Shown: positions 1-9,595, counted from the first letter of the stretch. The stretch is 64,000 bases of DNA from Pirellulales bacterium (GCA_028279215.1 JANQOF010000068.1:1-64000); one strand, 5' to 3'. Translations and numbers: made by a program. The notes: a model not told the origin generated them from the letters alone.

Positions 1-130
1 CTCACCGAATCTCCCGTTGGGTCCAAGCAAAACTAATGATTAACGCAATACGCCAAAAACTAATGCCACTCCCGACGACAGCAACTGCATAATGTTGCAA
101 AGGGAGAGGGACATATTATTTGGCTTCCAA

Positions 131-1528
131 TCAATCCAGGGCAACCGCCACTAAATCATAATCACTGCGGGCCACCACTTCACACTTTACAATCTGCCCG
201 GCAGCCAAGCCATCGCCTGTAACGTACACCACGCAGTCGACATCGGGCGCGTCGGCAACGGTCCGACCAATCCAAGCCGTTGGCTCATCAGGCACAGGCG
301 TGTCGATAATCACATCTTGCTGTGTGCCAATCTGCCGGTCGGCAAACTCAAATGCCACTTGTTGCTGCAGAGCCATCAACTCATCGCGTCGCCGCTCTTT
401 GGCCGCTTCGTCGATATGATTCGGCAAGCGGGCTGCGGGCGTATCGGGTTCGAGCGAGTACGTGAACACGCCTAGCCGTTCAAAACGCTGCTCGTCGACG
501 TAGTCCAACAACTCGGCGAACTCCTCATCCGTCTCGCCGGGAAAACCGGTGATCATCGTCGACCGCATCACCAAGCCCGGCACCCGCTCGCGCAGCTTGC
601 CAACCAACACGTCGGTCTCGGCACGATTCACCCGGCGTTGCATCCGCCGCAGCATGCGATCGTTGATATGCTGCAGTGGCATGTCGAGATACGGCAAGAT
701 GTTCCGCGAATCTGCAATGGTGTCGATTAACTCATCAGTGAAGTACATTGGGTAGAGATACATCAACCGAATCCACTCGATGCCATCCACTGTGTCCAAC
801 TCGCGAAGCAGCTCGACCAGCCGGGGCTCGCCGTACAAGTCTTTGCCGTAGTAGGTCGTATCCTGGGCGACGATCACGAGTTCCTTCACCCCATCGTCCG
901 CCAGCTCGCGGGCCTCGGCGATGACTTCCTCGATTGGTTTGGTTGCGTGCTTGCCGCGCATTTTGGGAATCGCGCAAAACGTGCAGAGCCGGTCGCAGCC
1001 TTCGGAGATTTTTAAGTAAGCGAAGTGTCGCGGAGTGACGCGCATTCGCTGGGTATCGTCGAGCGCCCGCACGGGTGCAGGGCGAAACACGAGCCGCTGC
1101 TCGTCGAGCCCCGCAATCAGGCGATCGGCAACCTTGGTGACCTCTTCCCGGCCAAACACGCCGACCAAATGATCGATGTCAGGCCGCTCGACCAGCAGTT
1201 CCTCTTGTTGCCGCTCGGCAAGGCAGCCACTTACGATCACGCCACGGAGCAACCCTTGGCGCTTGCGCTCGAGCATTTCGTCGATCGCCGCAAACGATTC
1301 GGTACGGGCCGACTCGATGAAGCCGCACGTGTTCACAATCGCAAAGTCTGCATCGTCGGCCGACGGCACCAACTCATACCCATCAAGCTGCAGCAGCCCG
1401 AGCATCCGCTCGCTGTCGACCAGATTTTTGGGACAGCCGAGACTAACAAACGCATATCGACCCTTATTGCCCGCGGTTCCGGTGGCAACTTCGGTAGGTC
1501 GGGTGGAGGCGATAGGTAGCGATTCCAT
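131..1528 (-). CDS. rimO: Ribosomal protein S12 methylthiotransferase RimO
   Basis: Radical-SAM methylthiotransferase that adds a methylthio group to an aspartate of ribosomal protein uS12. The 465-aa protein has the expected order: an N-terminal MTTase domain whose cluster cysteines sit in [11 protein letters not shown] (C32), NTCGFIES and SGCLAERQ, then the radical-SAM motif CDRLCTFC, then a C-terminal TRAM-like region. The length is normal for RimO. The CPKN signature with DSE favours RimO over the tRNA enzyme MiaB. It runs alone on the minus strand; the 740 bp upstream hold no gene I can support. The ATG start gives a 20-residue lead before the domain, so a slightly later start is possible. 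Confidence 0.95.
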   Translation of the reverse strand: MESLPIASTRPTEVATGTAGNKGRYAFVSLGCPKNLVDSERMLGLLQLDGYELVPSADDADFAIVNTCGFIESARTESFAAIDEMLERKRQGLLRGVIVSGCLAERQQEELLVERPDIDHLVGVFGREEVTKVADRLIAGLDEQRLVFRPAPVRALDDTQRMRVTPRHFAYLKISEGCDRLCTFCAIPKMRGKHATKPIEEVIAEARELADDGVKELVIVAQDTTYYGKDLYGEPRLVELLRELDTVDGIEWIRLMYLYPMYFTDELIDTIADSRNILPYLDMPLQHINDRMLRRMQRRVNRAETDVLVGKLRERVPGLVMRSTMITGFPGETDEEFAELLDYVDEQRFERLGVFTYSLEPDTPAARLPNHIDEAAKERRRDELMALQQQVAFEFADRQIGTQQDVIIDTPVPDEPTAWIGRTVADAPDVDCVVYVTGDGLAAGQIVKCEVVARSDYDLVAVALD

Positions 1529-2267
1529 CCTCTAAAGGTATGCCAACGAGCCACTTATGGCCAGACGGTGAAGTAAGAAGTAACAGGTGACCGGGTAGCC
1601 GTGACAATACCCAATTTCTTGCTCCATTTCTTCCTGGAAACTAGGCCACCCATATGGTACTGTACATCCATACCGGTGGTCCGCGCACGCTTTGCGCCAG
1701 GCGAGTCGGGCTGTGATCCGTGAGTTTGAAGAGCGGTTGGTAGCTACGGGCATGGCGGCTGAGATCGTCATGTTTTCAGGGGGCCGCTCCTGCTCCGTAC
1801 GGCCCAGGTTCTTGTCTGGCGACGCACGCGGAGCGGCCGGCGGACGTGTGCCATTTTGAGGGGTAAGGGATCAGGGGTCAGGGACTCTTGGTTAACGGTT
1901 AACGCCAAGTCGGAGGTGTAGGGTATCTGGAGCACCAGCGCAACGCACCATGTCTCGTTGCCAAAGGTGCGTTGGGCTGCCGCTCAAGGCACCCTCCGAG
2001 TCTTCGTCATTGGACATTTCGAGTTCAATTGTCCCTTCGCAGCTCAAGAACGGACAATTTGGACAGTGCATACACCCCAGTAGAAATGAAACACCTCTAG
2101 AAAAACAGAGAAAAACGAAAGTCGACGGGGGATGATGAGAGACGAATAGAGTCCCCTTAAATCGTTTTCCGGTATCCGGGACAAAATGGACATTTGCGGT
2201 GCTTGCGATGGTGGCGAACAGAGGCATAGTGCACGCCTGAGCACTCACCCGATGAGGTTGCAATCCG
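1529..2267. other. Intergenic stretch without a supported gene
   Basis: The 739 bp between rimO and the IrrE-like gene contain only short open frames with no recognisable domain. A G-rich tract made of GGG runs separated by A/T/C (about 1857-1884) resembles tracts at 48603-48637 and 52874-52910. An inverted GTTAACGGTTAAC word follows it. Nothing else stands out. Confidence 0.5.
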
Positions 2268-3014
2268 ATGCTGCCCGACATTCCTTACCAAGACTGGTCC
2301 GACGCGATCGACGTGGCTGTTGAGGAGTTGCTGTGGGAGGCTGGCGTGGCCGAACCGCCGGTCGATGCGTTTTATGTGGCCCGCGAGTTGGGGTTGGTGG
2401 TCACTCAAGACGCCCAACTTCCGGCGCGGGCACAGTTGGTGCGGGTGGCGGGAACCGCCGAGGCGGTCGAGCAGCCAACCATTGTGCTGGGCGACGACGA
2501 GCGATTCGAGCGGCGGCAGTTCGCCGTGGCGCACGAACTGGGTGAGTTCGCGGCGGCACGGGTGTTCGAGTATCTGGCGGTGGATCCACACGAGGCGCCG
2601 TTCGGAAGCCGCGAGCGGGTGGCGAACGCCCTAGCGGGTCGGCTATTGTTGCCGCGGCGATGGATTCACAAGGTGGGAATCGAATGCGCCTGGGACCTCG
2701 GCACATTGAAAGATCGGTTTTGGACGGCCAGCCATGAGCTGATCGCCCGACGGATGCTCGACATGCCGCCATGCGTGGTGGTGACGGTTCTGGACCAAGG
2801 GGAGATCACTTGGCGGCAAGGCAACTTCGCGGCACCGCCGGTGGCCATGCACGAGGCCGAACACAAAGCGTGGCGTGAATGCCACACCACGGGCGCTCCG
2901 GCGTCAGCCACAATGCACACCGACTCAGCGACCATTACCGTACGCTGCTGGCCGGTGCACGAGCCCGGCTGGCGGCGAGAGATTGTGCGAACGGAGGTGG
3001 GGGATGGGTGGTGA
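2268..3014 (+). CDS. ImmA/IrrE-family protein with altered HEXXH motif
   Basis: This 248-aa protein matches the ImmA/IrrE (COG2856-type) metalloprotease family, whose members cleave or regulate repressors in mobile elements and stress responses. The family block AVAHELGE (residues 87-93) is followed about 35 residues later by ANALAGRLLLPRRW, the usual helix after the active site. The zinc motif should read HEXXH; here the second histidine is glutamate (H89, E90, E93), so normal zinc binding is doubtful. No XRE-type repressor partner lies next to it. The gene stands alone and ends just before a run of hairpins. It may be a non-catalytic or differently liganded member. Confidence 0.75.
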   Translation: MLPDIPYQDWSDAIDVAVEELLWEAGVAEPPVDAFYVARELGLVVTQDAQLPARAQLVRVAGTAEAVEQPTIVLGDDERFERRQFAVAHELGEFAAARVFEYLAVDPHEAPFGSRERVANALAGRLLLPRRWIHKVGIECAWDLGTLKDRFWTASHELIARRMLDMPPCVVVTVLDQGEITWRQGNFAAPPVAMHEAEHKAWRECHTTGAPASATMHTDSATITVRCWPVHEPGWRREIVRTEVGDGW

Positions 3015-3042
3015 CGGCTGGCTGCTTTCGCCCCTCCCTAAG

Positions 3043-3128
3043 TCCCTCCCCGTCAAGGGGAGGGATCATGGTGGTGGTCTTCCCTTGAGAGGAGGGAAAA
3101 GCAATACGGCCTCCCCGTCGAGGGAGGC
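3043..3128. repeat. Three consecutive GC-rich hairpins between convergent genes
   Basis: Three perfect inverted repeats lie in 86 bp. The first is TCCCTCCCC/GGGGAGGGA at 3043-3065 with loop GTCAA. The second is TTCCCT/AGGGAA at 3080-3098. The third is GCCTCCC/GGGAGGC at 3109-3128 with loop CGTCGA. They sit exactly between two genes that converge, so they may end transcription from both sides. None has a clear U tract, so a REP-type repeat is an alternative. Confidence 0.6.
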
Positions 3129-3139
3129 ACGTACGTGCC

Positions 3140-4261
3140 TTAGCGGAACAAGCCCATGAAGCCGCGGTTGCTGTACTTTCCGTGTTCGTCTTTTTGGGGT
3201 TTGGTAATCGGAAAGGTAGGAACGCGCTGGCCCTTTTTGCGGTAGATGCCGGCGACGGTTTGCCCGGCGGGTGGGCGTACGAAGATCTTGGGGTCGTCGA
3301 TCACCCACGGTGTGCTCCACGAGCGGCCGTTATCCATGTTGGCCACGTTGAAGAAGAAATTACGCATGCACAGACATCGGTAGCTGTAAGGATAGTTCGA
3401 TGCGAGGTAGTCGTCTTCGGTCAGGTCGTCGACACCCGGGCTGGCGTAGTAGTGCACCATGCCATCGGCCGAGAAACTCAGGCCCATCGTCCACCAACCG
3501 GGCTCGGCGATGGACAAGCTGCGAATATCCTGCCCGCGGCGGTTGGAGCGAATGGAGATTTGAGCGTAGTCTTGGTCGATCTTGCGAGACGTTTCGCTGC
3601 GAAACAGCAGGAACATGCCCGGCCAATAGGCGTCGGTTTCTCCCTTGGGCGTGCGGCCACGGCAGTCGGCCCGCATGCCAAAAGATGCGCCGGTACGATT
3701 TTCCCACTTGTCGAATTCGGGCAAGTAAACACGCACGGTGCAGCTTGGTTGCCACTTCACGGGAATCGAACGCCCGAGCTTGCGATCGAACTTCAAGAGA
3801 AGGTCATCCTGCATTTGTTCGTTGGTGATACGGCCGGGCATGCCGGAGTTTTTGGTTTGGAACAAGAGCGCTCCGACGCTGCCGTCGATGCCGCCGGGCG
3901 GAGTGGCGATTCGCTTCACCACGTCGGGCGTTCCGCGCTTGGCGCCTTCGTGCCAGAGACCGTTCTTGGAGATTCCACCAGGCCCGCGTTGGCGATCGTC
4001 CTGCTCAAAGCTGCTCTTGGGCAGCCGAAGGGAGTAGCCCCAGCCTTCGTTTTCGAAGTCGTCGCTACAGTTTTCCAGCCACTCGCCGTTGCCTGGCACG
4101 AATGCGGTGGGCGGTGCGACTGGGCGCTGCGGTTCGGGCGGGGTCTCTACTTCCTCGGCGACCAGCGCTTCGGCTTCCGCGTCGGACTCCTGTGCGACAA
4201 CCGATTGGGCAACGAGCAGCGCAAGTGCAAGCGAACCAGCGATGGCGAAATAGCGACGCAT
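3140..4261 (-). CDS. Secreted protein of unknown function
   Basis: 373 aa beginning with a clear Sec signal peptide (MRRYFAIAGSLALALLVAQS, likely cut after VVA near residue 23), then an acidic linker and a Pro-rich stretch to about residue 50. The rest is a single globular region rich in Trp, Gly and aromatic residues, with no motif I recognise. Repeated short hydrophobic strands suggest a beta-rich fold, perhaps lectin- or glycoside-binding-like, but this is a guess. The gene ends against the hairpin cluster and is alone on its strand. Likely exported to the periplasm or cell surface. Confidence 0.8.
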   Translation of the reverse strand: MRRYFAIAGSLALALLVAQSVVAQESDAEAEALVAEEVETPPEPQRPVAPPTAFVPGNGEWLENCSDDFENEGWGYSLRLPKSSFEQDDRQRGPGGISKNGLWHEGAKRGTPDVVKRIATPPGGIDGSVGALLFQTKNSGMPGRITNEQMQDDLLLKFDRKLGRSIPVKWQPSCTVRVYLPEFDKWENRTGASFGMRADCRGRTPKGETDAYWPGMFLLFRSETSRKIDQDYAQISIRSNRRGQDIRSLSIAEPGWWTMGLSFSADGMVHYYASPGVDDLTEDDYLASNYPYSYRCLCMRNFFFNVANMDNGRSWSTPWVIDDPKIFVRPPAGQTVAGIYRKKGQRVPTFPITKPQKDEHGKYSNRGFMGLFR

Positions 4262-4430
4262 AATGGCATTCCTTTGCCAGGCGAGAATTGCAAACCAAGC
4301 CGAAGACGCCGGCGCTCACAAGCTCGGAGCTGTGAACGTCGGGCAAATCCGGTTATGAGAGATACGACAGTTAGACTATCGACAAGATCGCGAGGTCAGT
4401 TAATCCTCATCGACAACTATGCCGCCCTTG

Positions 4431-4916
4431 CTAGCGAGGCTGGCACCGTGGTTGTTCGTCGCACAGGTCGCACGTGGGTCCATCGTTGGCCTGCGCCGCG
4501 AGGCAAGTGGCAATTCGCTCAACCATGACATCGGCAATGAACTCATGCACGCCAAGTGGCGCGGTAACGAGGTATTCGACGCCCGGATGTGCCGAAGCGG
4601 CTTCGGCGGCCAGACGAGGAATATCCTCCGACCAGTGTCGGCCAGGTGCGAGAAAATACGGAAACACGGCAACTGTCTGTGCACCCAGCTCGACGCATCG
4701 CGTAAAGGCGTCGGCGATGGTGGGATCGGCTAGCTCCATGTGCGCCGGTTCGACGATCTCCAGCCCACTGCGGCGACGAAACATGGCCACCACTGCTAGC
4801 AGCAGGTCGTTGCTTTCGGCGCGACGCGAGCCGTGGTCGACGACTACGATGCCCACCGGCCCGCGACCGCTGGAGAGCATTTGGGCAAGTTTGGACGCGA
4901 AGTTATCACCCATCAT
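4431..4916 (-). CDS. CbiX/SirB-type sirohydrochlorin chelatase-like protein
   Basis: The sequence GIVVVDHGSRRAESND is the start of the CbiX/SirB family, which inserts Co2+ or Fe2+ into sirohydrochlorin for cobalamin or siroheme. The family PYFLAPGRHWSEDIP block follows, giving a single-domain (short) chelatase. The first His (in DHGS) and the His in GRHW are the usual metal-binding pair. The C-terminus ends in a small cysteine cluster, CDLCDEQPRC, which is not part of the core family and could bind a metal. An upstream in-frame start at 5015 exists, but the extra 33 residues look non-native, so I start at the Met pair near 4916. No siroheme or cobalamin genes flank it. Confidence 0.8.
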   Translation of the reverse strand: MMGDNFASKLAQMLSSGRGPVGIVVVDHGSRRAESNDLLLAVVAMFRRRSGLEIVEPAHMELADPTIADAFTRCVELGAQTVAVFPYFLAPGRHWSEDIPRLAAEAASAHPGVEYLVTAPLGVHEFIADVMVERIATCLAAQANDGPTCDLCDEQPRCQPR

Positions 4917-5044
4917 GTTTACCCGGAGAATCCGCAGCGATCGAGACCGCGATACGTGTAGGCACGGTCGAAGAACTTTGGTAAATACCGCCGCTGCAAG
5001 CTGAATGCGTCGCACGTTTCCCCCATCATATCAACGGACAATCC

Positions 5045-5884
5045 ATGTTGCTAACCGAGCTGTTTCCGTTTCGCCGCGATGCTCCCGCCGATGTGGAGGA
5101 GTTTGGCTACCAGCTCAAGTCGTTCGACCTCAAGCACGACGGACGCGTGGAATACGCGCAGTGGCAGCATCCGAAGGAAACCGCAAAGTCGATCACGCAA
5201 CCAATGGTCGACGTGGTGCGGGAGTTCGTCAGCCCTGGCGATTTGGTGATCGACATCGGGGCACACACCGGCGATACCACGGTACCGATGGCGCTAGCTG
5301 CCGGACCAACCGGCCTGACGATCGCACTCGAGCCGAACCCGTTCGTATTCAAAATCCTGGCGAAGAACGCATCGCTGAATCCCGACAAGACAAGGATCAA
5401 GGCGCTCAACGTTGCCGCGACGGCCGAAGATGGCCAATTTACGTTTCACTACACCGACGGCATGTACTGCAACGGCGGCTTCAAGACGCAACAAAAGTGG
5501 CCACTGTTCCGTCGTAGGCATCCGCTGCTTGTGCAAGGTCGCGACTTGTACTACGTGCTGAAGACCCAATATCCGGAGTGGCTGAGCAAGTTTACGTACG
5601 TGAAGATCGACGCCGAAGGTTACGACCTGAAAATCCTGCGAACGCTGGCGCCGATCCTCAGCGAACGCCGCCCGGTGATCCGCTGCGAGGTGTTCCGCAA
5701 GCTCGTGGCGAGCGAACGCCACGCCCTGCACGATTTCCTTACCCACATGCGATACGACGTGCGGCGCTACCGTGGTGTCGAACAAGGCCCTGGCGACCGC
5801 GTGGAGCGCGGCGACATGACAGCCACCAAGCATTTCGACATCATCGCGCAACCCAAAGCACTGAAACTGCGCCGCGCTGCATAG
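5045..5884 (+). CDS. FkbM-family SAM-dependent methyltransferase
   Basis: 279 aa with the FkbM methyltransferase pattern: the SAM-binding GDLVIDIGAHTGDTTVPMA (about residues 62-80), the acidic residue after strand 2 in ALEPNPFVF, and the late YVKIDAEGYDLKIL motif (about 184-197). Family members O-methylate sugars or other hydroxyl groups. Here the substrate is unknown because no glycan or natural-product genes are adjacent. It is divergent from the CbiX-like gene and convergent with the M16 protease gene, from which it is separated by only 7 bp. Confidence 0.85.
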   Translation: MLLTELFPFRRDAPADVEEFGYQLKSFDLKHDGRVEYAQWQHPKETAKSITQPMVDVVREFVSPGDLVIDIGAHTGDTTVPMALAAGPTGLTIALEPNPFVFKILAKNASLNPDKTRIKALNVAATAEDGQFTFHYTDGMYCNGGFKTQQKWPLFRRRHPLLVQGRDLYYVLKTQYPEWLSKFTYVKIDAEGYDLKILRTLAPILSERRPVIRCEVFRKLVASERHALHDFLTHMRYDVRRYRGVEQGPGDRVERGDMTATKHFDIIAQPKALKLRRAA

Positions 5885-5891
5885 ATGCGCG

Positions 5892-7130
5892 CTACGCCAA
5901 GTCGCCAACCGATTCCAGCGGGCCAACGGTGACCGTGGCGTGCTTCGAGAGTGGGAACTTCTCGAGTACCGACATGATGTCGGCAACAGTCACCGAGTCG
6001 ACCGACTCGAGGTCGTCGGTCAGCGAGCGATACTCGCGCCGCTGCAACCAGTTGCCGCCGACGTTAAACAACCGACTGCGAGGGCGTTCGTTGCCGAGCA
6101 CCACACGTGCCTTGAGCTTGTTCTTGGCCTGGGCAAGCTCCTCGTCGCCGATGCCGGACCGCTCAACCGCTTCGAACAACTGCTGCAACCGCGAGAGATT
6201 GTCGACCATGTCGTCCGGCTCGCAAGCCAACCAGGTGTAGAACATTCCCAGCCCTTGATACTCATAGTGCCCAAGACTTGCCGACTCGACCAAACCCGAA
6301 TCGACCAGATCCCAGTACATCCGGCTGCCGGAATCGTCGCCGACAATGGTGGTGAGCAACTTGGCGGCGAAGCGGTCGGCATGCTCGGCGGCGGGCGCGT
6401 CGCGAAGCAAGAGAACATATTGTTGAGTGGAAACCGCGTGCGGCTTGACTTCGACGGCCGGCTCCATCACCACAGGCGGCGTCGCTCGACTGGCGCCCGT
6501 TGGTTCCCACTCGCCGCAAAGCTGCTCGGCTTGGGTGACGAGCGCATCGAAGTCGACGTTGCCCGCGGCGGCAATAAACAGGTTGTCGGCCGAGTAGCGG
6601 TCGCGATGGTAATGCAACATCTGCTCAGGCACAAGAGCTGTAACGCTTGCCTCGCTTCCAATCACACTGTTAGCAATCGGATGACTGCCGAAACACAACT
6701 GCTTGATGCGATCGTCCATGCCGTAAGGAGGTTGGTCGAGGTACATTTGAATCTCCTCGACGATCACCTTTTTCTCCATTTCGAAGTCGCTCTCGCGCAG
6801 GCTAGGCCGCATGATGTCGGCCAGGATATCCAGCGCGTGCGATTGATACTCGGGCAGCAGCGAAGCGTAGTACACGGTGCTCTCTTCGCTGGTGAACGCA
6901 TTGTAGTGCGCGCCGATTTCGTCGAACTCGCGATTCACGTCTTCGGCGGAGCGACGGGGCGTGCCTTTGAACGCCATGTGCTCGAGGAAGTGACTGATGC
7001 CAGCCAACTCGGTCGCTTCATCGCGCGAGCCTGTGCGAACAAAAAAACCAACGCCCATCGTGTGCGCCGCTGGGTTGCATTCGGCGACAATCTCCAATCC
7101 GTTGGCCAGGCGATGACTACGAAACTGCAT
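5892..7130 (-). CDS. M16 zinc peptidase, catalytic subunit
   Basis: 412-aa M16-family (pitrilysin/processing-peptidase type) protease. The inverted zinc motif is intact: HFLEH at residues 47-51, with the third ligand expected in IVEEIQM about 76 residues later. The second half lacks the conserved Arg/Tyr pair used to bind substrate. The upstream gene product shows the opposite pattern, so the two probably form a heterodimer as known for bacterial M16B pairs. Its start lies inside the end of the upstream gene (14-bp overlap), which implies translational coupling. No signal peptide is visible, so it is probably cytoplasmic. Confidence 0.9.
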   Translation of the reverse strand: MQFRSHRLANGLEIVAECNPAAHTMGVGFFVRTGSRDEATELAGISHFLEHMAFKGTPRRSAEDVNREFDEIGAHYNAFTSEESTVYYASLLPEYQSHALDILADIMRPSLRESDFEMEKKVIVEEIQMYLDQPPYGMDDRIKQLCFGSHPIANSVIGSEASVTALVPEQMLHYHRDRYSADNLFIAAAGNVDFDALVTQAEQLCGEWEPTGASRATPPVVMEPAVEVKPHAVSTQQYVLLLRDAPAAEHADRFAAKLLTTIVGDDSGSRMYWDLVDSGLVESASLGHYEYQGLGMFYTWLACEPDDMVDNLSRLQQLFEAVERSGIGDEELAQAKNKLKARVVLGNERPRSRLFNVGGNWLQRREYRSLTDDLESVDSVTVADIMSVLEKFPLSKHATVTVGPLESVGDLA

Positions 7131-8427
7131 CGGGAAACTCCAACGGCTGTCGACCGAGGGTCATGGCCGTGAACGATTGTGGGGGATTCTCGGCCAAGAA
7201 CGCATTGATGCTCGCGGCGGTGAGCGCGTCGATCTTCGCTGCGACTTCCTCCACGGGACGTACACGCCCCAAATGATACCAATCGCGAGCAAGCGAACCC
7301 GCCCGAGCCGAGGTCGACTCTTGCTGCATGATCAAGCTACTCTTGATGCGGGCCTTAAGGCGAGCAAGCTCGTCGTCGCTCACTCCCTCGCCCAACCGCA
7401 CCAACTCGCGAAAGGTTACGTCGAGTGTTTCCTGGGCACGCTCGGCGGTGGTGCCAGCATAGCAGAACACGGCCGCCCGGTCGCGCTGGGTATGAAGCGT
7501 AGCGTAGACGGTGTAACAGAGTCCTCGCTTTTCGCGAACCTCGCTGAACAGCCGCGAACTCATACCGCCCGAAAGCACCCCAACTGCCGACCAAGCTTCG
7601 AAGTAGCGCGGATGCCGGTAGGGAATGGAAGCAAACGCGATTCCGATGTGCGATTGGTTCGATTCGTACGACAAGTGCGAATCGGTGCGACCTTCGACTT
7701 CTTCCACACTATCGTCACTCGGCTGTATTGGCCAGTCACCGAACAACTGCTCCACCGAGTCACATACTTGCTGCCAATCGAACTTACCTGCAACGCCAAG
7801 AATCGCGCCATTTGGCCCGTAGCGCGCCGCGTGGAAACGCTCGACGTCTGCGATCGCAAGGCTCTCGATCGCTTCGGCCGTGCCATGACTCGACCGACCC
7901 CATGGATCGGGATAGTAGCGGCGACGCAGCTCGGTCATCAACTTCTGCCCTGGCTCGTCCTCCACGCCGCGCAACTCCTGAAGGCAAACAGCGCGGCCAG
8001 CTTCGAGTTGGTCGCCGGGCAATTGTGGTCGACGGACAATATCGGCGTAGATCGTCAGGGCCGGCAGCAGACTCTTGGAGATGGTCGAACCGCCGTAACT
8101 AGCTTGCGACACGCCAACCGACTCGCCCCGCTCGACGCCCAAGTTCTCCAGATCGGTAATCAGCTTTCGGCCGTCACGGTCGCCAGCACCTCGCAGCATC
8201 ATCTCGCACGTCAGGCCCGCGAGTCCCGCGTGAGCCGGCTGGTCGTACCTGCATCCGGCGGGGACCAACAGCGAAAATGCTGCCGATTGGAATGCTGCGC
8301 TTGGCTCGCCGACGAGGGTCAAACCATTGTCGAGTTGGTAGACGTATTCGGCAGACACCGGCAAGATCTGCTGCGGAGACGAAGGATAGCCACACAGGTC
8401 GAACCCGATAATGTCGGCTATCTCCAC
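7117..8427 (-). CDS. M16-family protein, non-catalytic partner
   Basis: 436 aa related to the neighbouring M16 peptidase, but the zinc motif is lost: where HXXEH should stand the protein reads AGLAGLTCEMMLRG. The C-terminal half keeps SSRLFSEVREKRGLCYTVYA, the R...Y substrate-binding element of M16 proteins. This is the expected structure of the regulatory or substrate-binding subunit of a two-gene M16B protease. It overlaps the catalytic gene by 14 bp and precedes it in the transcript. A LuxR-type regulator gene lies 83 bp upstream on the same strand. Confidence 0.87.
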   Translation of the reverse strand: MEIADIIGFDLCGYPSSPQQILPVSAEYVYQLDNGLTLVGEPSAAFQSAAFSLLVPAGCRYDQPAHAGLAGLTCEMMLRGAGDRDGRKLITDLENLGVERGESVGVSQASYGGSTISKSLLPALTIYADIVRRPQLPGDQLEAGRAVCLQELRGVEDEPGQKLMTELRRRYYPDPWGRSSHGTAEAIESLAIADVERFHAARYGPNGAILGVAGKFDWQQVCDSVEQLFGDWPIQPSDDSVEEVEGRTDSHLSYESNQSHIGIAFASIPYRHPRYFEAWSAVGVLSGGMSSRLFSEVREKRGLCYTVYATLHTQRDRAAVFCYAGTTAERAQETLDVTFRELVRLGEGVSDDELARLKARIKSSLIMQQESTSARAGSLARDWYHLGRVRPVEEVAAKIDALTAASINAFLAENPPQSFTAMTLGRQPLEFPDAVS

Positions 8428-8510
8428 CGTTTAGACAAGTGCAACACACATTTGCAGGCGTGCGGCAACGAACTGGAAGAACGGGACCGCTCCCACCGGA
8501 ACCAATGAAC

Positions 8511-9311
8511 CTACGTGGTTTTTGGTTCGTCAAGCAAGCCGCGAATCCACTCTAGGGCTGCGGCAAATCCCATGACATGGCCCAACGGTGCGGCCGAGGT
8601 GACGCCCATGACGTCGAAAACCCGCCGACGACGCTGTTCGATTGTGCGGAGACTTACGCCATGCTCCGCGGCAATCCACTTGTTGAGCTTGCCTTCACAT
8701 ACTTCCCGAAGAACGACCTGCTGGGCCTCCGACAATCGATCGACGACACACCGATGGCTAGCCAGATGCTGCTTGATCGCACGCAAGGCGCCGCGAAGCT
8801 GCACGCTGCGGCAAAGCAGCGACCCAAGTTGCGATGCGTCCATCGAAGGGCCGACCACACGGATAGCCTGCGTGAAATCCTCGGGCAGGTCGATGCTCTG
8901 GCTGCGTCCCGCCAACCCAACGACTAAGTTGATATCATCAGCAGCTATCAAGTTGCAACGTAAGACCGTGCGGTTGACGAACTCGGCTCTCCCGTGGATC
9001 AAGACGACATCAGGCGTTACTGCTGCGAGAGCCGCGAGCAGGTCTTCCTCTTCGACGCAAGTGATGGCCTGCACCCCGCTAGCCATCGTTTGTTTAGAGA
9101 CTTGTTCCGCAAAGTCGGGATCCGACGCACAGATGATCGATGGTCGCAATAGGAGTTCTGGCTCTGCAAACGGGAAATCTCGTGGGGCATCGTCCACCGT
9201 GCGAATGGATCCGTTCACGGGAGTCGACTTCCCCGCGACCGGCTGCTGCGAGAGTTGCATGGAAAACCTTGTTGGAGTCTCCCCCTCCAAATGCACCGTT
9301 GTTTGCGACAA
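8511..9311 (-). CDS. LuxR-type HTH regulator with degenerate receiver domain
   Basis: 266 aa. Residues from about 50 to 170 follow the layout of a response-regulator receiver, but the phosphorylation site is missing: the strand reads PDVVLIHG where PDVVLLDL is typical, putting His in place of Asp. The C-terminal part, LSEAQQVVLREVCEGKLN then SLRTIEQRRRRVFDVMGV, is a LuxR/GerE helix-turn-helix. A phosphorylation-independent regulator is therefore likely. No histidine kinase is adjacent. It precedes the M16 pair on the same strand, so it may sit in their transcript. The start is uncertain; a Met at residue 18 is also possible. Confidence 0.75.
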   Translation of the reverse strand: MSQTTVHLEGETPTRFSMQLSQQPVAGKSTPVNGSIRTVDDAPRDFPFAEPELLLRPSIICASDPDFAEQVSKQTMASGVQAITCVEEEDLLAALAAVTPDVVLIHGRAEFVNRTVLRCNLIAADDINLVVGLAGRSQSIDLPEDFTQAIRVVGPSMDASQLGSLLCRSVQLRGALRAIKQHLASHRCVVDRLSEAQQVVLREVCEGKLNKWIAAEHGVSLRTIEQRRRRVFDVMGVTSAAPLGHVMGFAAALEWIRGLLDEPKTT

Positions 9312-9595
9312 TTCCTATCGACGATCAGCCGATAAGACTCTGTCAACCTTCAGTATCGGACTTAGCAATGCAACAGGTCAATCGACACGAACTCGACAGG
9401 TCAACAAGTTATCCGCAACTTACTCGACGACACGTCGACTTCCACAACTTGGTAATCGACTCCGTGTGGAATCCCGATTCGGGTCCCGGAAAGTGTTCGC
9501 CTACAGCGCGAGCAAGTGCAGTCACAGCTGGCACGATCGCCGTATCGAGTGCCTGGCACAGGGTGGCAGCGCCATAAGAGATGTCGAGTCGGAAA

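Noticed and set aside
1532..2281. Two minus-strand open frames after rimO (1532-1771 and 1892-2281), and a start-less plus-strand open stretch around 1611-1858
   Set aside because: No recognisable motif, no ribosome-binding site, and the plus-strand stretch has no start codon near its beginning.
3182..4528. 448-codon plus-strand open frame opposite the secreted protein
   Set aside because: No family motif. The minus-strand gene has a signal peptide and a normal start.
4917..5015. Upstream start for the CbiX-like gene
   Set aside because: Adds 33 residues with no family match; kept only as an alternative.
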